NCBI GenBank assembly: GCA_020846515.1
Contig: JADLDX010000602.1
Span: 1-16,029, forward strand
Origin: Pirellulaceae bacterium
GTDB taxonomy: Bacteria; Planctomycetota; Planctomycetia; Pirellulales; Pirellulaceae
DNA: 16,029 nt
Direction of reading: 5' to 3'
Shown here: positions 1-6,769 of the stretch, piece after piece
Position numbering within the stretch: position 1 is the first letter of the stretch
How the letters are laid out: every line of letters begins with the position of its first letter
Position numbers and translations under genes: made by a program
Notes under the pieces: generated by a model
The model's database searches: none
What the model saw: only the letters and a program-made list of their open reading frames with translations
Told to the model about the DNA's origin: nothing

Positions 1-252
1 ACACTTTTGGCAGTCGCTTTCGAATGAGGCGTGTACCTGAGACAGCGGGCCGGTGCTCAATTGAAAAGACCTGGCGACCGTAGGTGGCTTGGCAGGTTGG
101 TCCAGCCATATGACCCAGCTGACGTAGACGCCCGAGAGACACAGACCGCAACCAATGGCCAACCAGCGCATCCAAGTGAGCCAAGTGCGCTGCCGATAGT
201 GCAGCACATCGATGCGCTGTGCCTTTTGCTTGCCTAGTTCTCGTTGTGACAT
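1..252 (-). CDS. Membrane-anchored c-type cytochrome, N-terminal part only (runs off the left edge)
   Basis: Reading the minus strand from an ATG at 252 gives 84 open codons to the window edge, so this is the 5' part of a gene. A basic, Gln/Arg-rich cytoplasmic start (MSQRELGKQKAQR...) is followed at about residues 27-50 by a hydrophobic segment (LTWMRWLAIGCGLCLSGVYV...) with no clear cleavage site, so it looks like a signal anchor. The outward part then reads STGPLSQVHASFESDCQKC, and the window stops exactly after the second Cys of what should be a CXXCH heme motif. The pattern 'GP.S..H..FE..C..C' is common at the start of multiheme modules. The gene begins 38 nt downstream of the diheme b-like gene on the same strand, so the two are probably co-transcribed and may form a membrane complex. 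No strong Shine-Dalgarno site is visible. The number of hemes cannot be seen. Confidence 0.8.
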   Translation of the reverse strand, partial: MSQRELGKQKAQRIDVLHYRQRTWLTWMRWLAIGCGLCLSGVYVSWVIWLDQPAKPPTVARSFQLSTGPLSQVHASFESDCQKC

Positions 253-290
253 CTGGGATTGGGCTAGCCGCAAGTGATTCGGAGATGGTC

Positions 291-1301
291 TCAATAACGC
301 AGGGCGGTGAAGATGTGGCCGACTAGTAACACGGTCACGGCTACGCTCAACCCGATATGTATCGGTAGCCAGTTGTGCAGCCAGGCATTTAGTTTCGATT
401 GAAGGTCGAACTGACGGCGTTCATCACAGTATTGTTCGAGGGCATCGATTAATTCGTCGCAGGAACTGCCACACTGAGACCGGGCGGCAGCAAAAAAAGC
501 ATTCGCGCGCAAGGCATCGGCCATCTCGCTGCCGCTGCGCCGGCCAAGCTTCAAATACGACTCAATTTTACGATACACCTGCCAAAGCTGTTGGGCATGT
601 TTCGGGTCGATCGAAATGTTGGCGGTGCGTAGCGTGCGTCCTCGAATACGCCCATTTGTGCGTACCGCTCCCAAGACAACAGTTGATGGCTTGGATGAGC
701 GGTACTCAAACGATTGGCTCTCGGTAACGTTTGTCGAATTTGGTTTGTCTGTTTTCTTGGCATCCGTCTCGTACAATTCGCCGGCAGGTGGTCCAACGAC
801 ACTGACCAGCAATGACAAGGCATTTTCGACATTCTGCTGGCTAACTTTTGGAATTTGGGAACAAACCGTCTCTGCCGGTACGTTTTTGAGGATTAGCTTG
901 GGAATAATGTGTTGCAGGCACCAGCCCATCAGCCCACTGATGATCGTCAACGTGAAAAGTACCAGGAACAGCGTTGGCAACAGGCCGCCCGTATGGAAGC
1001 CGCAGTGCACGTAGGCCAATGGCAAGCTGGCTAAGCCAAACCAAAGATGAGCGGCCAGCCAATGCTTAGCAGCCACCAATCGCCAGGCCCGCAAGAATTT
1101 CCTTGGCCAAAGCAACATCTCAAAAGCGATAATACTACCGGCCACGATTCCACATACGAGACCTGGCAGGCTACCACCGCGCAACCAATGGCCAGCATTC
1201 ACGGTCTCGATCAAGTACCAACCGATTAAGCCGCCGGCTAAGAGACTTGCTGCAACCGCCCATGGAGCATGGTTTCGTAGGTTCTTGCGGTCCAGTCTCA
1301 C
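291..1301 (-). CDS. Integral membrane protein, likely diheme b-type cytochrome with a soluble loop
   Basis: The 336-residue protein has hydrophobic segments at about 13-31, 46-64, 82-102 and 107-128 and a last one at about 312-333. His85 and His99 lie in the third segment and His315 and His329 in the last; each pair is exactly 14 residues apart. That is the spacing by which two helices clamp two stacked b hemes in cytochrome b and in ferric-reductase-like membrane domains. Between the helix groups lies a hydrophilic region (about 140-300) with Cys277 and Cys281 in CGSSC, which is not a heme c motif. I infer a quinol- or heme-linked membrane electron-transfer protein; no named family is certain. 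The start is GTG at 1301, chosen because no ATG precedes the first helix and the next Met is residue 62. The gene is followed after 38 nt by an anchored c-type cytochrome, which supports a redox role. Confidence 0.7.
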   Translation of the reverse strand: MRLDRKNLRNHAPWAVAASLLAGGLIGWYLIETVNAGHWLRGGSLPGLVCGIVAGSIIAFEMLLWPRKFLRAWRLVAAKHWLAAHLWFGLASLPLAYVHCGFHTGGLLPTLFLVLFTLTIISGLMGWCLQHIIPKLILKNVPAETVCSQIPKVSQQNVENALSLLVSVVGPPAGELYETDAKKTDKPNSTNVTESQSFEYRSSKPSTVVLGAVRTNGRIRGRTLRTANISIDPKHAQQLWQVYRKIESYLKLGRRSGSEMADALRANAFFAAARSQCGSSCDELIDALEQYCDERRQFDLQSKLNAWLHNWLPIHIGLSVAVTVLLVGHIFTALRY

Positions 1302-1331
1302 AGTCGATATTTCGTCAGATGAAAGGGTGCG

Positions 1332-1381
1332 TAAGGTACATTGGGCGGATAAGGAACATTGGGCCAGTAAGGACCATTTGT
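1332..1381. repeat. Three 18-bp imperfect direct repeats in the divergent spacer
   Basis: The units are TAAGGTACATTGGGCGGA (1332-1349), TAAGGAACATTGGGCCAG (1350-1367) and a partial TAAGGACCATTTGT (1368-1381), directly abutting. They lie just upstream of the GTG start of the diheme b-like gene, within the spacer shared with the cytochrome genes on the plus strand. Such phased repeats could be operator sites, but a decayed intergenic repeat is equally possible. On the minus strand they also spell a 20-codon open frame (1377 to 1315) with a repeated Pro-Met-x-Leu pattern that ends 13 nt before the GTG start. Confidence 0.65.
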
Positions 1382-1526
1382 AAAATGTAGTGCAGAGGTT
1401 ACATCGTTCTAATTGTAGAGCAGTTGGATGTCAAATTCTGCGAATGTTGGCGTTTGAACGGCAATGAATTAGCATGATTTGGCATATTCCAGCAGCGCGA
1501 AATTCGCGAATGGCCAGATTCGCCCC

Positions 1527-1530
1527 GAGG
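1527..1530 (+). promoter_or_regulatory. Ribosome binding site deciding the start at 1536
   Basis: GAGG lies 5 nt before the ATG at 1536. It favours this start over an in-frame TTG at 1479, which would put 19 hydrophilic residues ahead of the signal peptide. Nothing else was seen in the 1382-1526 part of the spacer. Confidence 0.6.
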
Positions 1531-1535
1531 CTCGC

Positions 1536-3026
1536 ATGGTTCGAATCCAAAATGTTAAATTAGATTCGTGGTTCAGTACGGTAGGGGTTTTCGCATGTTT
1601 AGTGTTTGCTGGCAGGTTGGCAGTGGCCGATCCACCAGACACTTGGTTTGGTCAACATACCCAACCCCAGCAGCGGCGAGATCTACAATTGCATGCCTCG
1701 GCCTCGTGCAGCGCTACTGCCTGTCATGGTGGTCCCCGCGCTGGCGTGACGGCCACGGGGGCTGTTCGAGGTTCTGAATACCCCTTATGGCTTAGTTCGG
1801 ACCCGCATGCCCGGTCTTGGAGAACGCTGTGCAGTGATAAGTCGGTGGCCATTCTTAACCGACTCGAGATTCTAAAAAATGGCCACATTGCAGATCAGGC
1901 AGGATTCGACAATTGTCTGGCATGTCACAATAGCACGCAGCACTTTCAGGAATCAAGAACGACCGAACGGATCACTGAAGGCATAGGTTGCAGTAGTTGC
2001 CATGGTCCGGACCAACTGTGGCACGCAGCCCATTTGGAACGCGACTGGTCGCCCTCGGCTCAACTCGCCAGCGGCTTTGCGCAAACCAAGAACCTCTTGT
2101 CGAGAGCGCGTCTGTGTGCCAGTTGTCACGTGGGTGATCGTGATCGCGATATGAATCACGACATCATCGCCGCTGGTCACCCTGCCCTGCACTATGAGTT
2201 TGCAACATACCAGCGCCGGCAACCAAAGCACTGGAGAAGTGGCAAGACGCCCAAGGAAGACGACGAAGCCTATGCCTGGTTGGTAGGTCAACTAGCTTCC
2301 CTGGATGCTTTTTTGACTCTGCTCGAGTCGCGCGCCAGGACCAGCCATCGCGAGAGCCAGTGGCCAGAGCTGGCCGTCTTCGATTGCTCAAGCTGTCATC
2401 AACAGCTAACGAATGAAACCTACCAATTGCCGGCGCGAACCAACTCGTCGCCCACTTTATCGAATTGGCATCGTTTCGGGGTGCAGAAGTTCCTGAACTG
2501 GCGCAGCCAACAACCAACGTTCAGCTCGACCGATCAAGAACTGCTCGAAGCGTTAATGGACTTGGAACGCACTGTTAAATCTCCAACTGTCGATGCTCTA
2601 ACCGCTCAACAAGCTGCCCAGCGGGCTCGGCGAGCCTTAGATCGTTGGATAACGGGTCGAGATGGTCAGTTGGCCCTGAGTAGCTTCGACGCTGAGAAGC
2701 TTCATGAAATGGTTTCTGCCGCCGGTATGGACCAGTCGGCCAGTAGCAGTTGGGAAGCAGCCGCTCAGTTTTATCTGGCTTCCATTACCGCTCGGGAAAA
2801 ATGGTCAGACCTGTCCCATCAGCCCAACCGGGGCGAAACGGTCTTAGAAACTTCACGGCGTCTACGCGAGGCTCTACAATTTCAGGGGAATTCGGCGACG
2901 CCCAAGAACCGCTTCGGCGACTTCGGCGATAATGCGATAAACGCCCCTGGACCACAGTCGGTAAGGGCTCACTGGCAATCGCTGCAAAAGACTATCTCCA
3001 TTGATCAAGTGGAAGGGCCGCGCTAG
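1536..3026 (+). CDS. Exported pentaheme cytochrome c, cytochrome c554-like, with one CX4CH site
   Basis: The 496-residue protein starts with a signal peptide (MVRIQNVKLDSWF then a hydrophobic core) with likely cleavage after AVA at residue 31, so it acts outside the cytoplasmic membrane. Five heme attachment sites follow: CSATACH (58-64, four residues between the cysteines instead of two), CLACH (127-131), CSSCH (152-156), CASCH (194-198) and CSSCH (284-288). The segment after the first site (LWLSSDPHARSW) and the AAGHP motif near 212-216 give the look of the cytochrome c554-like multiheme group. The C-terminal 200 residues hold no heme site and seem mainly helical. It is a paralogue of the next gene, which starts 2 nt after its stop: both share the order heme, heme-heme, 'LC..CH.G', AAGHP, 'DCS.CH'. 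Likely role: periplasmic electron carrier; the partner and any catalytic activity are unknown. Confidence 0.85.
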   Translation: MVRIQNVKLDSWFSTVGVFACLVFAGRLAVADPPDTWFGQHTQPQQRRDLQLHASASCSATACHGGPRAGVTATGAVRGSEYPLWLSSDPHARSWRTLCSDKSVAILNRLEILKNGHIADQAGFDNCLACHNSTQHFQESRTTERITEGIGCSSCHGPDQLWHAAHLERDWSPSAQLASGFAQTKNLLSRARLCASCHVGDRDRDMNHDIIAAGHPALHYEFATYQRRQPKHWRSGKTPKEDDEAYAWLVGQLASLDAFLTLLESRARTSHRESQWPELAVFDCSSCHQQLTNETYQLPARTNSSPTLSNWHRFGVQKFLNWRSQQPTFSSTDQELLEALMDLERTVKSPTVDALTAQQAAQRARRALDRWITGRDGQLALSSFDAEKLHEMVSAAGMDQSASSSWEAAAQFYLASITAREKWSDLSHQPNRGETVLETSRRLREALQFQGNSATPKNRFGDFGDNAINAPGPQSVRAHWQSLQKTISIDQVEGPR

Positions 3027-3028
3027 CG

Positions 3029-4663
3029 ATGCATAAGGTATGTTTCATGATGCGAGTTTGGCATTCTAGACTTACATGCTTATGGCTGGTCCTAGCGACT
3101 ATATGTTTATGTCCCAACTCAACCGTTGGTCAGTCACCGAAGTTTGTTGCCGAGGGCCTCACCCAGGATGCGGTGTTCTGGGCCTGGAAAGGTAACGCTG
3201 AAGTACAGCAGTGCGGCTTTTGTCACTACGAGGCCGGCAACGAGTTTGCCTCGCGACTATCTGAACTGAGCCGCTTCATCGAACTCAAACTTTGGTTGGA
3301 AAAGGACAAGCATGCCATTGCTCGGCAGCGAATAGAACCGATCCCGACCGAACAGCAAGCTGGTCACTTAGCAGATCTGCGCGCTAAGATGGCCACCGCA
3401 AGCCAGCAGGCGATCTCCATACCGGACTATTGGCTCGGCCCAAGCAATGCGCTGAGCGCTCGGATCTGTCAGCAGTTGGGCAAAAACGTAAACACCCCGG
3501 ACGGCTATCAATGGTTTTGCGAAAGCTGCTTAACCTGCCATGGAGGCTATGAAGTTCAAAAGAGTGTCGCCAATCAGGGCAACAAACCCAAGCCGCCGGG
3601 AATTAGTTGTAGTTATTGCCATCAAGAAGCAAACGGTAACACACAGTGGATCGACTTGCATGCCGGATTAACGACCACGGATAAGTGGCGAGCGTTAACG
3701 CCACAGCAGAAGGCGACTGTGGGTATGCGCGATTTGACACCAGCCAGAGATCAGGCAGAGCTCTGTTTTCAATGTCACATTGGCAACATCGACAAAGGTA
3801 TGTTCGTGACACACGAGATGTACGCAGCTGGCCATCCGCCTCTGCCAGCGGTCGAGCTGCGCACGTTGATTGAAGAAATGCCTAGACATTGGCAAACCCC
3901 ACAGGATCTATTGGGGAAAGCGAGAGATACACACACGATTGCCGTTGGCGCACTGGTGGCAGAGAAGCAGTGGATCGAGTTGATGGTCGGAGCGGCAGCG
4001 TCGAAACACTGGGGCGATTATGCATTGTATGACTGCTCAGCTTGCCACCACGAGCTGAGAAATGACAGTCGACGACAAGCGTTGCGTTCGCCGGGTGCGC
4101 CGGGCCGTCCGCGCATGATCGAATGGCCGCACCCCGGCGCGATAGCTGTTACCGACTCGCTTGGAAACAAGAGTTTCAAGTCGTCGTTGGACCAGTTGCA
4201 CGCCGCCATCAAGAAGCGACCCTTCGGTGATCGCCAGGCAGTGGCCCAGATCGGTCAGACCTTGTCGAATCAAATTACCGAGTCGCTCGATCATCTGACG
4301 CTTGATCGCTTACCTGCCAATTACAGTCAGCGTCTGTTGTCGGCGTTGTGCGATACTTCCGCCGAGTCGCTGTTGGATTACCAAACCGCGCGTTGTGTCA
4401 ATTGGACGGCTCGTGGCCTTGTGCAAGCAGTTGGTGAGCAGGATAAAGAATTGTCTGACGCGGAGAAAAGGCTGGCGATGTTGGGTCAAATCATGGGACC
4501 GGACGGTAACAAACGCGTTGCGGTAACTCAGAGTCTGCCTGCCACCCAAAGCGAAATCATCTACCCCGACTTCGTGGAGCGTGAACTGCAGCGTCAACAA
4601 GCCTACGACTCAGACGCTTTCACAACGCAGCTCAGGGAAATCGGTCAAGCATTAAAGCCCTAG
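3029..4663 (+). CDS. Exported pentaheme cytochrome c, paralogue of the preceding gene
   Basis: The 544-residue protein begins with an export signal whose core is LTCLWLVLATICLCP, with probable cleavage near residue 35. Five CXXCH sites are visible: CGFCH (62-66), CLTCH (167-171, preceded by another Cys at 164), CSYCH (194-198), CFQCH (246-250) and CSACH (336-340). AAGHP occurs at 266-270, the same place relative to heme 4 as in the upstream paralogue. Compared with that protein, the spacing between the first and second heme is longer (about 100 residues), and the first site is canonical CXXCH rather than CX4CH. The C-terminal 200 residues are heme-free. The start at 3029 lies 2 nt after the previous stop, with GGAAGG at 3011-3016 upstream; ATGs at 3047 and 3050 are alternatives that would shorten the signal peptide. 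The two genes are surely one transcript, and the products may form a heterodimer (inference). Confidence 0.85.
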   Translation: MHKVCFMMRVWHSRLTCLWLVLATICLCPNSTVGQSPKFVAEGLTQDAVFWAWKGNAEVQQCGFCHYEAGNEFASRLSELSRFIELKLWLEKDKHAIARQRIEPIPTEQQAGHLADLRAKMATASQQAISIPDYWLGPSNALSARICQQLGKNVNTPDGYQWFCESCLTCHGGYEVQKSVANQGNKPKPPGISCSYCHQEANGNTQWIDLHAGLTTTDKWRALTPQQKATVGMRDLTPARDQAELCFQCHIGNIDKGMFVTHEMYAAGHPPLPAVELRTLIEEMPRHWQTPQDLLGKARDTHTIAVGALVAEKQWIELMVGAAASKHWGDYALYDCSACHHELRNDSRRQALRSPGAPGRPRMIEWPHPGAIAVTDSLGNKSFKSSLDQLHAAIKKRPFGDRQAVAQIGQTLSNQITESLDHLTLDRLPANYSQRLLSALCDTSAESLLDYQTARCVNWTARGLVQAVGEQDKELSDAEKRLAMLGQIMGPDGNKRVAVTQSLPATQSEIIYPDFVERELQRQQAYDSDAFTTQLREIGQALKP

Positions 4664-4854
4664 GTAGCCACCCGTCGCCAGACGGTGGATTCGTAGCCAC
4701 CCGTCGCCAGACGGTGGATTCTCGTAGCCATCCGTCGCCAGACGGTGGATTCTCGTAGCCATCCGTCGCCAGACGGTGGATTCGTTTGACTTGGCCGAAG
4801 GCGAAATCCACCGCTTGGCAGCAGTGGCTACGATCGTTTGGCAACGGTGGCTAC
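4664..4854. repeat. REP-like array: four direct 29-bp copies plus two inverted copies
   Basis: Four nearly identical 29-bp units lie at 4664-4692, 4693-4721, 4724-4752 and 4755-4783; the last two differ from the first two by one C-to-T change. Each holds the inverted repeat CCGTC-GCCA-GACGG and can fold as a hairpin (CCACCCGTC with GACGGTGG). A diverged copy in the opposite orientation lies at 4803-4831 and a partial one at 4838-4854; their shared end reads GTGGCTAC. The array starts directly after the stop of the plus-strand cytochrome gene and ends 17 nt before the stop of the minus-strand cyclase. It therefore fills the gap between convergent genes and may stop transcription from both sides. 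Confidence 0.85.
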
Positions 4855-4871
4855 GATCGGGCGCAGTCGAA

Positions 4872-6689
4872 TTACTTGCTCAGTAAATTAAACACGGCAT
4901 CGAAGGGTTGGCTGGAGTTCATGGCATCGACGCAACGTTTCAGCATCAGCTTGCTAGGTGTATCGGTATCCCAGCATTTTTTGACATTGGCGAATTGTGC
5001 AATGGCCTCTGTGAAGTTTTGGGCTTCGAAGAGTTGGAGGGCCTGTTCATATCGTGAACACAAACTCTGCAAATCCTCATTCTCTTCCGGCATCAACTGA
5101 TAGATATCCACCGGCTCGGGAATACCCACGACGCGAATCCGCGATAACCTGCGCGATAGGAACGCTTGTGACAGCAAAGCGCGTGTGGACTCGGTAAAGA
5201 TACAACTGACACCGAACTTCTTCGTAATGCTTTCGACACGACTGGCCATGTTGACCGTGGTACCCAGCGGCCCGTACTTGAACTTGATACGTGAGCCCGT
5301 GTTACCAACGCGAGCGATGCCTGAATTGATTCCAATGCCAAGCTTAAAGTCTGTCGTCAAGGATTGATGTCGCGTGTTGAGTTCTGGCACGCGGCGGATC
5401 ATTTCCAGCGCCGCTCGACAAGCGCGTGAGGCATGGTCCTCTTGAGGCTCCGGAGCGCCGAACATGGCCATTACGGCATCGCCCACATAGTCAACCACCA
5501 CGCCGTCCTGATCCAAGATACACTCACTAAGACTGGTTAACACGTCGTTGATCCAACCGATCGTTTCCGTTGGTCCGACTTGATAAGCAATGCGACTGAA
5601 GCCACGAATGTCGCAAAACAGAATGCTAACCTCAGCATCTCGGCCTTCGAGCAGATCTTTTTGTTTGCTTAGTCGATCGAGCACGGATTTCGAAAAGAAT
5701 TGCCCGGTGGTGGTTCGAAACTCGGCATCTCTTTGTCGCAGCATGGCATTCGAGATGGCGCTGGCAACTATGTCCACTAAACTGGCTTGCAAGAGACTGA
5801 TAGGTTGGTCCTGGTATCCCAGCGATTTGTCGGCGTAAAGAATGGCCAGTACTTCGCCCGCGTCATCAAAAATGGGCGAAGCGACCGCGCGCTGAACACC
5901 CATCATCGAGAATTCCACCCGCCCAGATAGTTCAACGATCTGTGTCTCGCGCGAAGCCAAGACTCGTTGGATTAACGTGCGACTGAACCGACGACCTACG
6001 GTACTGCCATCGACGGCGATTGTTTCATCTGGACTAGCTGCGTCTGCAAGTTCCGTCGTTGGTATCCATTCATCTTTCTCTCGTTGAAGAATGGCCACCC
6101 GATCTACCTCGATCAGCTTGCGAACCGTCGTAGCGACAGAAGTAAAGAAATTGGGCGAACCCGGTACCTCGCTATACAATCGAAGAGCAGACTTAATCAG
6201 ATTGACCGCATCCGCTTGTATTTCCGGCGATACGTCCAGCAGCGATTGCTCTCGCTCGTACAATTGCCCCTGGGTTCTGAACTGCGCTAGCGAAACATAC
6301 TCGCCAAGGTTCTCGGCAGATTCGGAGGGTTGGATATGAACAGAGATACCATTCTGAAAGAATAGCGTAACTTCTTGATCAGCCTCTGGGGTGTTTGGTG
6401 CGGCAGAATTGCCCTGATCTGCTTGAGGTCCCAAACGGACTTCGCATGGCAAGGGCATCAAGGAGGCGACTGAGATCTTGCCGTCTTGTAGGCTGACGTT
6501 AACCGCTTGCCGCGGCATGCCGACGTCGACGATCTTGACCACGATCAAACGCCGCATATCACCGCGCGTTGAGACGCAGACCGGACGGAGGTCCAGTTCG
6601 TCTTTGTTTTGGCGACCAATCTGGAACGGCGGCTCGATTTGACCTCGACCAATAATCTGCGAGTCGCGCCGCACTTCGTAGTTCAGCAT
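4872..6689 (-). CDS. Class III nucleotide cyclase with degenerate FHA-like and GAF domains
   Basis: The 605-residue cytoplasmic protein has an FHA-like region (about 1-120, with IGR at 24-26 but without the usual S-x-x-H and final Asn), a GAF-like sensor domain (about 155-315), a linker helix (about 316-350), a class III cyclase domain (about 352-535) and a helical TPR-like tail. Visible catalytic residues are the metal-binding Asp360 (FCDIRGFS) and Asp404 (DYVGDAVMAMFG), and the transition-state pair Asn480 and Arg484 (TVNMASR). The positions that usually choose the purine base, Lys before YxGD and Asp/Thr in the 'YxxxG' loop, seem to be Asp400 and Gly473, so ATP versus GTP cannot be read from sequence. 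It would make cAMP or cGMP in response to a ligand or redox cue sensed by GAF (inference). It lies 80 nt downstream of the decaheme gene on the same strand and may be its operon partner. Confidence 0.88.
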   Translation of the reverse strand: MLNYEVRRDSQIIGRGQIEPPFQIGRQNKDELDLRPVCVSTRGDMRRLIVVKIVDVGMPRQAVNVSLQDGKISVASLMPLPCEVRLGPQADQGNSAAPNTPEADQEVTLFFQNGISVHIQPSESAENLGEYVSLAQFRTQGQLYEREQSLLDVSPEIQADAVNLIKSALRLYSEVPGSPNFFTSVATTVRKLIEVDRVAILQREKDEWIPTTELADAASPDETIAVDGSTVGRRFSRTLIQRVLASRETQIVELSGRVEFSMMGVQRAVASPIFDDAGEVLAILYADKSLGYQDQPISLLQASLVDIVASAISNAMLRQRDAEFRTTTGQFFSKSVLDRLSKQKDLLEGRDAEVSILFCDIRGFSRIAYQVGPTETIGWINDVLTSLSECILDQDGVVVDYVGDAVMAMFGAPEPQEDHASRACRAALEMIRRVPELNTRHQSLTTDFKLGIGINSGIARVGNTGSRIKFKYGPLGTTVNMASRVESITKKFGVSCIFTESTRALLSQAFLSRRLSRIRVVGIPEPVDIYQLMPEENEDLQSLCSRYEQALQLFEAQNFTEAIAQFANVKKCWDTDTPSKLMLKRCVDAMNSSQPFDAVFNLLSK

Positions 6690-6769
6690 TGCGACTCAAC
6701 TCTCGAAAGAATTAGAGGTGACGTGTGGAGCAGCCAGTTCATTACATTGGGCGTTGGGATGATAGATCC

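Noticed and set aside
31..237. A 68-codon plus-strand open frame at the left end
   Set aside because: The opposite strand encodes an anchored protein ending in a heme motif with a proper signal anchor; the plus-strand frame has no recognisable protein features.
1479..1535. TTG start for the first pentaheme gene
   Set aside because: It would put 19 hydrophilic residues before a signal peptide; ATG 1536 has GAGG 5 nt upstream and begins right before the signal peptide.
4664..4783. CRISPR array
   Set aside because: The repeats abut or are separated by only 2 nt, so there are no unique spacers, and no cas genes are present.
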